Below, in pieces: positions 8,310-15,350 of a stretch of DNA of 26,551 nt (the stretch's first letter is position 1; each line of letters opens with the position of its first letter). The notes under the pieces are model-generated. The model made no database searches, had not been told where the DNA came from, and worked only from the letters and a program-made list of their open reading frames with translations. Made by a program: the position numbers and the translations under genes. The DNA is from UBA11869 sp964544965 (GTDB lineage: Bacteria; Pseudomonadota; Gammaproteobacteria; Eutrophobiales; Eutrophobiaceae), in contig CAZJED010000018.1 in assembly GCA_964544965.1 (NCBI GenBank), positions 1 to 26,551 on the forward strand. The letters run 5' to 3'.

Positions 8310-8765
8310 TTACCTATTTCCTAGAACATCAACCATATCTAACGCAGCTTGCGCTGCATCCGAGCCTTTATTCTTTCCTGCATTTTCAGATCTATTCATT
8401 GCTTGCTCTCTGTTATCAACAGTTAAAACGCCAAAAATTATTGGTATTTCATTTTTTATTGCCAGTTGTGAGACTCCATGCGCACATTCATTTGCAATGT
8501 ATTCAAAATGAGAGGTCTCACCTCTAATAATAACGCCAAGTGTAATAATTGCATCGTATTGTTTGGATACATTCTTGTTGAGTAATAACTTCACTGCAAC
8601 TGGAATTTCAAATGCGCCAGGAACCCTAACAACTTTTATCTCTTCCTCGTATATCCCATTTTTTTCTAACGTTAAAATGGCTCCGCTATATAAACGATCG
8701 ACAATATATCTATTAAAATTGCTGGCTACAATTGCAATGTTTATATCATTCTTTTTTGTGCTCAT
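8310..8765 (-). CDS. ribH: 6,7-dimethyl-8-ribityllumazine synthase
   Basis: Condenses 3,4-dihydroxy-2-butanone 4-phosphate (from RibBA next door) with the pyrimidine product of the RibD pathway to give the direct riboflavin precursor. 151 residues, normal for the family. Substrate-binding segments: SNFN at about 15-18, VPGAFEIPVA at 48-57, and GVIIRGETSHFEYI, whose His86 is the expected catalytic histidine. GVLTVDNREQAMNRS precedes the C-terminal helix with KGSDAAQAALDMV. Lumazine synthase usually assembles as pentamers or capsids. Shine-Dalgarno TAGGA lies upstream of the ATG. A 51-bp gap, the longest inside the rib run, separates it from ribBA. Confidence 0.97.
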   Translation of the reverse strand: MSTKKNDINIAIVASNFNRYIVDRLYSGAILTLEKNGIYEEEIKVVRVPGAFEIPVAVKLLLNKNVSKQYDAIITLGVIIRGETSHFEYIANECAHGVSQLAIKNEIPIIFGVLTVDNREQAMNRSENAGKNKGSDAAQAALDMVDVLGNR

Positions 8766-8816
8766 TTTAATTCCTAATGCATTTTTTATAGCATAATAAT
8801 TTTTAAGGAATTTGCT

Positions 8817-9926
8817 CTAGTCGTTAATATACTCAATAATCTCCAGTCCAAAACCAGAAAGCGCGTGTATATGTTTTGGTGCACTTAGTAAACGCATTTT
8901 CTTAATACCTAAATCAGATAATATTTGTGCGCCTAGGCCAATAGTTCTGGTATCCCAACTGACATTATTATTTTTATTATCAACCTTCTTTTCAGGAAGC
9001 CTGTAAGACTCTATCTGGTTTATTAATTCTATGGGTGCATATTGATTACATAAAATCACTAAAACAGCGCTCTCTTCGCCAGAAAAACGTTCTAAAACAT
9101 CATTGATCGGCCAACCGCGATCTTTAGCTATACTACCAGTTAAATCTGAAATAGGATTTTCAATATGTACACGAACCAAGCAAGCTTCGTTTGGAATAAG
9201 CGTTCCTTTAACTAAAGCTAAGTGAAGTCTCTTTTTTAACTTATCCTGATATGCATGTAGAACAAATTCACCATATTCTGTTGGGAGATTGCATTCTGTT
9301 ATATGTTCTACTGTTTTCTCATTTTGTATTCGATAACTTATTAGATCAGATATTGTTCCTATTTTAAGATTATGCTCTGCTGCAAATTCCTCTAAATCAT
9401 CTCTTCTCGCCATAGAACCGTCTTCATTTAAAATTTCAACAATCACTGCTGATGGCTGATGACCTGCTAGTTTTGCTAAATCACAACCTGCCTCAGTATG
9501 CCCTGCTCTGGATAAGACGCCGCCTGGCTGCGCCATTAAAGGAAAAACATGTCCTGGTTGAACTAAATCAGTCGCTTTTGCCTCAGCCGCAACGGCTCTT
9601 TTAATAGTTAACGCGCGATCAGCAGCTGAAATTCCTGTTGTTACGCCCTCGGCAGCCTCAATTGAAACAGTGAAATTAGTTGTGAAACTACTATTGGAAT
9701 GATTTGTCATTAATGGCAAATTTAATTTCCTGCAATGCTCGTCAGTTAACGTTAAACAAATAAGGCCTCGACCGTAACGTGCCATAAAATTTATATCTTC
9801 AGAACTAACGCAAGATGCAGCGATGACTAAATCACCTTCATTTTCCCGATCTTCATCATCCATCAAAATAATCATATGACCATTTTGAATTTCCTTAATG
9901 AGTTCTTGAGTAGTATTAAGTGACAT
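8817..9926 (-). CDS. ribBA: 3,4-dihydroxy-2-butanone-4-phosphate synthase, RibBA-like with degenerate GTP cyclohydrolase II domain
   Basis: The N-terminal domain (about 1-200) is a complete RibB: DDEDRENEGDL at 23-33 (acidic Mg-binding loop) and SRAGHTEAGCDLAKLAG near 137-153. It converts ribulose 5-phosphate to 3,4-dihydroxy-2-butanone 4-phosphate plus formate. The C-terminal domain (about 207-369) has the GTP cyclohydrolase II fold, seen in HLALVKG and TIGLGAQILSDLGIKKMRLL. It lacks the zinc-binding CDCG segment: HSECLTGD of active RibA reads HIENPISD here, and the RQEGRGIG motif is lost (NQYAPIEL). This matches the RibBX variant known in proteobacteria, so a separate RibA is expected elsewhere. 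AGGA lies seven bases before the ATG. Confidence 0.93.
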   Translation of the reverse strand: MSLNTTQELIKEIQNGHMIILMDDEDRENEGDLVIAASCVSSEDINFMARYGRGLICLTLTDEHCRKLNLPLMTNHSNSSFTTNFTVSIEAAEGVTTGISAADRALTIKRAVAAEAKATDLVQPGHVFPLMAQPGGVLSRAGHTEAGCDLAKLAGHQPSAVIVEILNEDGSMARRDDLEEFAAEHNLKIGTISDLISYRIQNEKTVEHITECNLPTEYGEFVLHAYQDKLKKRLHLALVKGTLIPNEACLVRVHIENPISDLTGSIAKDRGWPINDVLERFSGEESAVLVILCNQYAPIELINQIESYRLPEKKVDNKNNNVSWDTRTIGLGAQILSDLGIKKMRLLSAPKHIHALSGFGLEIIEYIND

Positions 9927-9946
9927 CTAAATATCCTGTGTTTTAT

Positions 9947-10537
9947 TTATTTTTCTATCAATTTATCCAGATAGCGTGCTATTAAATCAACCTCAATATT
10001 TACTTTAGTACCTTCTTTGTATTGTGGCATTATTGTTTCCGATAATGTATGAGGAATTATATTTACACTAAAACTATTATCCTTTACTGTATTTATTGTA
10101 AGACTAACTCCGTCAATGGAAACTGAGCCCTTTTTCGAAATAAACTTTTTCAAGCCATAGGGAAACTCAATTAAAAAAGAAGTTGAACGACCATCTTTTT
10201 TCTTTCCTCTTACAATACCCATGCCATCAATATGTCCAGAAACAAAATGTCCATTGATTCTATCTGATAAAACCATAGCTTTTTCAAGATTTACATTATT
10301 ATTAACCTTTAATACCGAAAATGTTGTTAATCTCATAGTTTCGTTTGATACATCAACACTAAATGTATCTTCTGTCTTTCCAACAACTGATAAACAAATA
10401 CCATTTACTGAAATACTATCTCCAACTTTCATATCGTCTAGTATATTTTTTTCTGTCTTAAAAATAATGTGACTATCAGATTCTTTTGACTCAATCCTAC
10501 TAATATTACCAATCGTCTGAATAATACCGGTAAACAT
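9947..10537 (-). CDS. ribE: Riboflavin synthase, alpha chain
   Basis: Dismutates two 6,7-dimethyl-8-ribityllumazine molecules into riboflavin and the pyrimidine precursor. The 196-residue protein has two lumazine-binding beta-barrel repeats, about 1-94 and 95-190. The first starts at MFTGII and contains SVNGICLSV (43-51). The second starts at NGHFVSGHIDG (95-105) and contains SIDGVSLTI. The C-terminal helix (EVDLIARYLDKLIE) is the trimerisation element. The ATG at 10537 is 4 nt after the ribD stop. Called ribE by its Bacillus-style name; the E. coli equivalent is ribC. Confidence 0.96.
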   Translation of the reverse strand: MFTGIIQTIGNISRIESKESDSHIIFKTEKNILDDMKVGDSISVNGICLSVVGKTEDTFSVDVSNETMRLTTFSVLKVNNNVNLEKAMVLSDRINGHFVSGHIDGMGIVRGKKKDGRSTSFLIEFPYGLKKFISKKGSVSIDGVSLTINTVKDNSFSVNIIPHTLSETIMPQYKEGTKVNIEVDLIARYLDKLIEK

Positions 10538-10541
10538 AATT

Positions 10542-11627
10542 TTATTTTTTTAGCTTCATTATTAATCTAAGGTCTTTTCCGATTTTTCTAATATCCGTAT
10601 ATTCAAACTCCATTGTATCCTCAATTTCGTTAATTTTTTTAAGCCTAAATAAAGGCAAGGATTCGTTACCAAATAATTTTGGTGCCATATATATAACTAA
10701 TTCATCTACCAACCCTGCATCAATCATTGCGCCTGAAAATGTTGCTCCAGATTCTATTAAAACTTCATTTATTTCATACTCCTTTGCCATATTTTTACAA
10801 ATATCATTTAACCAAGTATCTGATTTCGATATATAAACAATATCAACATCATAATCCCTGAACTTCTTATAATTATCACTCTCGATTTGAGTATAAATAA
10901 TTATCTTCCCTTTATAGTCAAATATCCTAGATTTCTCTGAAGTTCTTAAATTTCTATCTACAATAATTCTTATTGGTTCTTTAAAATCAAACTCTAAATT
11001 TCGAGGATTCAGCAGTGGATTATCTCTGGCAATAGTTTCAGCGCTAGTTAAAATTGCACTACTCGCTGCTCGTAAATAATGAACATCGCGTCTTGCTTCA
11101 GGTGAAGTAATCCATTGACTATTTCCATTAGCTAATGCAGTAGCACCATCCAATGATTGAGCCATCTTGCAACGAATATATGGCAGATCTGATGTCATTC
11201 TTTTTATAAAACCATTGTTCAATTTACGTGCTTGTGTTTCTAATAATCCTTGTTTAATTTCAATGCCTGAGTTTTTAAGCTCTCTAATACCGTTTCCTGA
11301 AACCTTGGGATTAGGATCAACCATTGAAATAATTACTTTTTTTAGTTTTGCGTCCACTAATGAATCAATGCAAGGAGGTGTTCTCCCGTGGTGAGAACAA
11401 GGTTCAAGGGTTATATACATAGTGGAATCATCAGAATTTTCACACGCATTAAGTGCATTAATTTCAGCATGTGGTTGCCCAGACATTGCGTGCCAACCTT
11501 CAGATACTACACTATCGTTTTTAATTATAACGCAGCCAACAATTGGATTTGGATCACAAGTATATTGACCATGTTTTGCCAATTGAATTGCTTGCGACAT
11601 AAATTGATAATCTTTCGCTGTCCACAT
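10542..11627 (-). CDS. ribD: Bifunctional diaminohydroxyphosphoribosylaminopyrimidine deaminase / 5-amino-6-(5-phosphoribosylamino)uracil reductase
   Basis: Performs the second and third steps of the GTP branch of riboflavin synthesis. The N-terminal deaminase (about 1-145) carries the zinc site HAE (His53, Glu55) and PCSHHGRTPPC (Cys77, Cys86). The C-terminal NADPH-dependent reductase (about 147-360) shows RCKMAQSLDGATALANG, SAETIARDNPLLN and ESGATFSGAMIDAGLVDEL. I place the start at ATG 11627, which shares a base with the nrdR TGA (TGATG), rather than at a TTG one codon upstream. This gives 361 residues. No FMN riboswitch lies before it or elsewhere in the cluster. Confidence 0.96.
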   Translation of the reverse strand: MWTAKDYQFMSQAIQLAKHGQYTCDPNPIVGCVIIKNDSVVSEGWHAMSGQPHAEINALNACENSDDSTMYITLEPCSHHGRTPPCIDSLVDAKLKKVIISMVDPNPKVSGNGIRELKNSGIEIKQGLLETQARKLNNGFIKRMTSDLPYIRCKMAQSLDGATALANGNSQWITSPEARRDVHYLRAASSAILTSAETIARDNPLLNPRNLEFDFKEPIRIIVDRNLRTSEKSRIFDYKGKIIIYTQIESDNYKKFRDYDVDIVYISKSDTWLNDICKNMAKEYEINEVLIESGATFSGAMIDAGLVDELVIYMAPKLFGNESLPLFRLKKINEIEDTMEFEYTDIRKIGKDLRLIMKLKK

Positions 11628-12077
11628 CAACTCTCATCACCATTAGATTCAAGAAGATCGAGCTGGTTTCTTTTTAGCTCAGGCGGTAACTCTTGTTCAA
11701 GACGCTCTATTTCTTCGATAAAAGCTCTAAGATCTTCAAAGCTTCTGTAAACCGATGCAAATCTGATATATGCGACCTTATCTAGTTCCTTTAATTCTTC
11801 CATAACCCAATTTCCAACCTTGATTGATTTGACTTCCCTATCCCCGACGGCACGCAGATTATTTTTTATATTAGATATAGCGATTTCCACTCGCTCCATT
11901 TCAACTGGACATTTTTCAACAGCCCGCAAGATCCCCGCTCTTAGTTTTTTTTCATCAAAAGATTCACGTCGGTTATCAGATTTAATAATACGAGGAAGAT
12001 TAAGCTCGGCTGTTTCATAGGTTGTGAATCTTCCTTTACAGGAAATACATTCACGTCGACGACGAATCTGATCTCCT
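11627..12077 (-). CDS. nrdR: Transcriptional repressor NrdR, C-terminal part (5' end lost at assembly gap)
   Basis: NrdR is a zinc-finger/ATP-cone repressor of ribonucleotide reductase genes. This piece begins inside the zinc ribbon at GDQIRRRRECISCKGRFTTYE (second CxxC and the arginine-rich DNA-binding stretch). It continues with the complete ATP-cone: LPRIIKSDNRRESFDEKKL through DKVAYIRFASVYRSFEDL. The end is longer than in E. coli, with an acidic tail of about 20 residues after the usual EEIERLE. The gene overlaps ribD by one base. It lacks the first ~20 residues, including the CPFC motif, because ten Ns intervene. An NrdR N-terminus lies on the other side of the gap, but in another frame and with duplicated sequence. 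Confidence 0.92.
12016..12077 (-). repeat. Duplicated nrdR segment, copy B (gap side of the ribD contig)
   Basis: 62 bp encoding the end of the NrdR zinc ribbon (GDQIRRRR to TTYE). It matches 12134-12195 at 54 of 62 positions by my alignment. Seven of the eight differences are silent and one changes Glu to Asp. The copy runs straight into the N-run. Confidence 0.85.
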
Positions 12078-12087
12078 NNNNNNNNNN
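12078..12087. other. nrdR: Assembly gap (ten Ns) inside nrdR
   Basis: Ten consecutive unknown bases. Scaffolding programs often use a small fixed N-run when two contigs are thought to abut or overlap, so its length is not to be trusted. The flanking sequences share a diverged 62-bp segment, and the reading frames on the two sides do not match across ten bases. Confidence 0.95.
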
Positions 12088-12257
12088 GGTTCAAATTCAT
12101 CATAAGAAACTAAATAAACTTCTTCTATATATTCATAAGTTGTAAATCTTCCTTTACAAGAAATACATTCGCGTCTGCGGCGAATCTGTTCTCCTTCACC
12201 AACATCACGTGAATCAATAACCTTCGTATTAAGGTGACTACAGAAAGGACATCGCAT
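12088..12257 (-). CDS. nrdR: Transcriptional repressor NrdR, N-terminal part (3' end lost at assembly gap)
   Basis: Starts at ATG 12257 with MRCPFCSHLNTKVIDSRDVG, the canonical NrdR N-terminus (first zinc CxxC, then VIDSR), and continues through GEQIRRRRECISC and KGRFTTYE. After that the translation reads YIEEVYLVSYDEFE, which does not resemble the LPRIIKSDNRRE continuation on the other contig, and then meets the Ns. So either this contig end belongs to a different allele or organism, or its last ~45 bp are unreliable. AGG precedes the ATG. glyA lies 76 bp upstream in the same direction, the usual glyA-nrdR order. Confidence 0.85.
12134..12195 (-). repeat. Duplicated nrdR segment, copy A (glyA contig)
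   Basis: Counterpart of 12016-12077, with 54 of 62 bases identical by eye. It encodes the same zinc-ribbon peptide with Glu in place of Asp. It is embedded in the NrdR N-terminal fragment. Confidence 0.85.
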
Positions 12258-12333
12258 ATTTCAGCCTATTTATTTTAATTTAGACAACTAATTGAAGATT
12301 AAAATATAACCTCTTAAGTAATAAATAAAACTT

Positions 12334-13602
12334 TTATAAATCTTGGTTAAACTCATAAAGCGGACGACTCTTACAAAGCTCGAGTACCTCACTTTTCACT
12401 CGTTTGATAACGGATTCATCCCCCATATTATCCATAATATCGCAACACCAGTTTGCTACTTGTTTTGCATCCGACTCGTTAAAACCGCGTGTTGTTATTG
12501 ATGGTGTTCCAATTCGGATACCGCTAGTTACAAAAGGTGATTGGGGATCATTAGGAACCGCATTTTTATTAACAGTAATATTAGCTGCTCCTAATGCAGC
12601 ATCAACATCTTTCCCTGTCAAACCTTTATCAACCATGTCAACAAGAAATAAATGGTTATCTGTTCCGCCTGACACAATTTTAAGACCACGTTCTACAAAA
12701 GTTTCTGCCATTACTTTGGCATTTTTTTTGACTTCTTGAATATAAGTTTTGAACTCGGGTTCCATTGCCTCCTTAAATGCAACGGCCTTTGCAGCAATTA
12801 TATGCATTAAGGGTCCGCCTTGATATGATGGGAATACAGTGAAATTAACTTTCTTTTGTATTTCTTCGTTAGCTTTTCCCATAATTAATCCTGAGCGAGG
12901 ACCACGAAGAGTTTTATGGGTTGTTGTTGTTGTAACATCAGCAATTTGTACTGGACTCGGATACTCATCAACAGCAACAAGTCCGGCGACATGCGCTATA
13001 TCTGAAAGCATAAGCGCACCAACTTTATCAGCAATATCACGGAATCGTTGCCAATCCAGTACACGTGAATAGGCAGAAAATCCTGTGATAATTAGTTTTG
13101 GTTTAGTTTTAAGGGCTAGTTTTTCAGCCTCATCATAATCAATTTCACCAGTCTCAGCATTTAAGCCATATTGAACTGCGTTATATATGCGTCCAGATAC
13201 ATTAACGGTGGCTCCGTGAGTCAGGTGTCCGCCGTGGGCCAAGCTCATACCCATAATAGTATCTCCAGGCTCTAAAAGAGCATGAAAAACAGCACCGTTA
13301 GCCTGAGAACCAGAATGTGACTGAACATTTGCCCAATCCGCACCGAACAATTCAATTGCTCTATCAATTGCAAGTTGTTCGGCAACGTCAACAAATTCAC
13401 AACCACCATAATAACGCTTAGCTGGATACCCTTCTGCGTATTTGTTTGTTAGAACAGAGCCTTGACACTCTAAAACTCGAGGACTTGCCATATTCTCTGA
13501 TGCAATTAACTCAATGTGCTCTTCTTGACGACGCTTTTCGCCTTCCATTGCATTAAATAATTCGTCATCAAAACCTTCAACTTTTATATTTTTACTAAAC
13601 AT
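12334..13602 (-). CDS. glyA: Serine hydroxymethyltransferase
   Basis: PLP enzyme that converts serine plus tetrahydrofolate to glycine plus 5,10-methylene-THF, the main one-carbon entry point. From ATG 13602 it is 422 residues. The PLP lysine is Lys230 in VTTTTTHKTLRGPRSG. Other family segments are IELIASEN (30-37), NKYAEGYPAKRYYGG (53-67), HSGSQAN (96-102), LAHGGHLTHG and GTDNHLFLVD. A longer reading from TTG at 13614 is possible but is rejected, because GAGGA (13612-13608) is then consumed as coding sequence while it sits ideally as the Shine-Dalgarno for 13602. It heads the glyA-nrdR-rib-nusB-thiL run. No glycine riboswitch was recognised in its leader. Confidence 0.97.
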   Translation of the reverse strand: MFSKNIKVEGFDDELFNAMEGEKRRQEEHIELIASENMASPRVLECQGSVLTNKYAEGYPAKRYYGGCEFVDVAEQLAIDRAIELFGADWANVQSHSGSQANGAVFHALLEPGDTIMGMSLAHGGHLTHGATVNVSGRIYNAVQYGLNAETGEIDYDEAEKLALKTKPKLIITGFSAYSRVLDWQRFRDIADKVGALMLSDIAHVAGLVAVDEYPSPVQIADVTTTTTHKTLRGPRSGLIMGKANEEIQKKVNFTVFPSYQGGPLMHIIAAKAVAFKEAMEPEFKTYIQEVKKNAKVMAETFVERGLKIVSGGTDNHLFLVDMVDKGLTGKDVDAALGAANITVNKNAVPNDPQSPFVTSGIRIGTPSITTRGFNESDAKQVANWCCDIMDNMGDESVIKRVKSEVLELCKSRPLYEFNQDL

Positions 13603-13607
13603 ATTTT

Positions 13608-13612
13608 TCCTC
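13608..13612 (-). promoter_or_regulatory. glyA: Shine-Dalgarno that decides the glyA start
   Basis: GAGGA, five bases before ATG 13602. It lies inside the four-codon extension of the longer TTG-initiated reading and so argues for the shorter protein. Confidence 0.75.
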
Positions 13613-13910
13613 AAATTGCTTTAATCTTTATTATTAAGGTACATTATTTAATATCGAATCTCTCAAGTTTACATTAACTAGTAACAAAAGAGGCACGGAT
13701 ATTACCAAAACCATCCACCTATTGCATTTTATAAGAAGCTCCTAAATATGCTTTGCTTTCTTAGAAAATGCGGTTCTATTAAAAACATATAATATATATA
13801 AGTTATTGAAAAATATATAATTATTTTTTGACCAAAAGAACTAATAGAAACAGTACCATCAAAATTTTATTATATAAAACAAAGAGATATTGCTAAATAA
13901 ATCGAAAATA

Positions 13911-13929
13911 GTCAATAGTTCGGTCAATA
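13911..13929 (+). repeat. GTCAATA direct repeat
   Basis: Two exact GTCAATA copies at 13911-13917 and 13923-13929 start 12 bp apart, about 111 bp before the hpt start. They could be a regulator half-site pair or chance in AT-rich DNA. Confidence 0.35.
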
Positions 13930-13977
13930 ATTTAAAATTGCATATATTCTAGAAAGCTTGAATATGGACTCATAACG

Positions 13978-13995
13978 AATTAAATATATTTAATT
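13978..13995. repeat. 18-bp perfect palindrome upstream of hpt
   Basis: AATTAAATATATTTAATT reads the same on both strands and ends 45 bp before the hpt start codon. It is a candidate operator for a dimeric regulator. Being made only of A and T in an AT-rich region, chance is a real alternative. It does not resemble the PurR operator. Confidence 0.4.
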
Positions 13996-14040
13996 TATAA
14001 CAGTTGAAAAAATTAATTATTAAAATCTAAAGAATAAAAT

Positions 14041-14604
14041 ATGACTAATCAAAAAAAATCTATTGAACAATGTCAGAAAATTTTGGAAGGTGCAGAACTT
14101 TTGTACACTGCTTCTGAGATAAACAAGATCATTGATGAAATTAGTATCGCAATTACAAATAAGCTTGAAAAAATTAATCCTATAATAATGCCGATAATGA
14201 TCGGGGGTTTAATCACAGCAGGACAATTGATTCCAAAATTAAATTTTCCACTACAAATTGATTACATACACGTAACTCGCTACATGGGTGGTACTGATGG
14301 TGGTAAATTAACTTGGCTAAAAAAACCAGATAAATCTCTGCTAGGCAGAACAATACTATTAGTTGATGATATTCTAGATGAAGGTATTACATTATCTGAA
14401 ATCATTAAATATTGTTACTCAAATGGCGCTAAGAATGTTCTTACCGCCGTCCTTGTTCAAAAGGTTCTGGATAATAAAAAATCAAAGCATAATATAGATT
14501 TTGTTGGTTTAACCGTCCCAGATGTATATGTATTCGGATATGGAATGGATTATTTTGAATACCATAGAAATATGGCGGGTATTTATGCGGTTAGAAAATC
14601 ATGA
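14041..14604 (+). CDS. hpt: Hypoxanthine-guanine phosphoribosyltransferase
   Basis: Type I phosphoribosyltransferase of 187 residues that joins hypoxanthine or guanine to PRPP to make IMP or GMP. The PRPP-binding loop ILLVDDILDEGIT is at 105-117. An upstream PIMIGGLITAG stretch (51-61) is the PPi-binding loop region, and VTRYMGG (78-84) is the flexible-loop start. The C-terminal PDVYVFGYGMDYFEYHRN matches the purine-binding region of the family (VYVFGYGMD, then aromatic/acidic residues). Its last four bases overlap the following methylthioinosine phosphorylase gene (ATGA). That enzyme releases hypoxanthine, so the pair is a coherent salvage unit. Ribosome-binding site is weak (AAAGA). Confidence 0.88.
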   Translation: MTNQKKSIEQCQKILEGAELLYTASEINKIIDEISIAITNKLEKINPIIMPIMIGGLITAGQLIPKLNFPLQIDYIHVTRYMGGTDGGKLTWLKKPDKSLLGRTILLVDDILDEGITLSEIIKYCYSNGAKNVLTAVLVQKVLDNKKSKHNIDFVGLTVPDVYVFGYGMDYFEYHRNMAGIYAVRKS

Positions 14605-15350
14605 TTATTGCGATTATTGGAGGTAGCGGATTAAGTCAATTACCAGGACTTACAATAGAAGAAGAAATCATTATTGATACTCCCTGGGGTAAGCCATCAG
14701 CCCCAATAATGATTGGGAAATTAATTGCGGAAAGACAACCAAATAAAACAAATATTGTATTTTTACCTCGCCATGGAAACCCTCACAGTATACCTCCCCA
14801 TAAAATAAATTATCGTGCAAATATATGGGCATTAAAAGAAATAGGCACAAAAAAAATAATTAGTGTTAATGCTGTTGGTGGAATAACAAAATTAATGAAA
14901 CCGAGTAGTATCGTAGTGCCCGATCAAATAATTGACTATACGCATGACAGAGGAAATACTTTTTATGAAGATGAAGAAGTGAAACATATTGATTTTACTA
15001 TGCCATATTCTGAAACTTTAAGAGATCAATTGATAGAAGCTGCTCGGATAATTAAGCTTGAAATTCATAAAAAAGGGGTTTATGGCGTTACACAAGGACC
15101 AAGATTAGAAACAACAGCAGAAATTTTAAAACTTGAAAAAGATGGTTGTAATATTGTTGGTATGACAGCAATGCCAGAAGCAAGTCTTGCGAAAGAACTT
15201 GGTATTGATTATGCATCTTATTGTTTAGTCGTAAACTGGGCTGCTGGAAAGAGTGTCTCTGCTATCTCTATGGATATAATCGAAGAAAATTTAGAAAAAG
15301 GACTTAAAAATATTAAAAAGTTAATCATTCAGATAGTAAATTTCAGTTAA
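14601..15350 (+). CDS. S-methyl-5'-thioinosine phosphorylase
   Basis: Phosphorolysis of methylthioinosine to hypoxanthine and 5-methylthioribose 1-phosphate, part of methylthioadenosine (polyamine by-product) recycling. 249 residues of the MTAP/PNP family: GGSGLSQLPG (7-16), LPRHGNPHSIPPHKINYRAN (phosphate/ribose site), NAVGGI, TQGPRLET and GMTAMPEASLA. At the base-binding loop it reads VVNWAAGKS with Asn212. Adenosine-specific MTAPs have an aspartate-containing loop here instead, and the Pseudomonas methylthioinosine enzyme has VVNPAAGKS. That is why I call it inosine-specific; MTA phosphorylase is the alternative. It overlaps hpt by 4 nt and shares TTAA with the convergent csiV stop. Confidence 0.87.
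   Translation: MIIAIIGGSGLSQLPGLTIEEEIIIDTPWGKPSAPIMIGKLIAERQPNKTNIVFLPRHGNPHSIPPHKINYRANIWALKEIGTKKIISVNAVGGITKLMKPSSIVVPDQIIDYTHDRGNTFYEDEEVKHIDFTMPYSETLRDQLIEAARIIKLEIHKKGVYGVTQGPRLETTAEILKLEKDGCNIVGMTAMPEASLAKELGIDYASYCLVVNWAAGKSVSAISMDIIEENLEKGLKNIKKLIIQIVNFS

Larger units (their letters stand above)
13603..14040. promoter_or_regulatory. Divergent non-coding region between glyA and hpt
   Basis: 438 bp, very AT-rich, with no convincing ORF or tRNA on either strand. It must hold the promoters of glyA (minus) and hpt (plus), but many near-matches to -10 boxes make a specific call unsafe. Structured items seen are an 18-bp perfect palindrome (13978-13995), a GTCAATA pair spaced 12 bp apart (13911-13929), and an odd-centred TTTCT-T-AGAAA dyad within 13756-13768. 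A GGAT/ATCC stem with a 12-base loop lies at 13697-13716 in the glyA leader. No known riboswitch was recognised. Confidence 0.6.

Noticed and set aside
8766..9946. FMN riboswitch in the riboflavin cluster or TPP riboswitch before thiL
   Set aside because: Gaps between the genes are 3-51 bp and contain no conserved riboswitch core; the cluster is entered from nrdR by a one-base overlap.
11628..11630. RibD starting at TTG 11630
   Set aside because: ATG 11627 in the TGATG overlap with nrdR is the usual coupled start and adds no missing conserved residues.
13603..13614. Longer GlyA starting at TTG 13614 (four extra residues)
   Set aside because: The extension contains the GAGGA ribosome-binding site of ATG 13602.
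13603..13740. Glycine or THF riboswitch in the glyA leader
   Set aside because: None of the conserved aptamer motifs was recognised. The GGAT/ATCC stem at 13697-13716 has only four Watson-Crick pairs plus wobbles.
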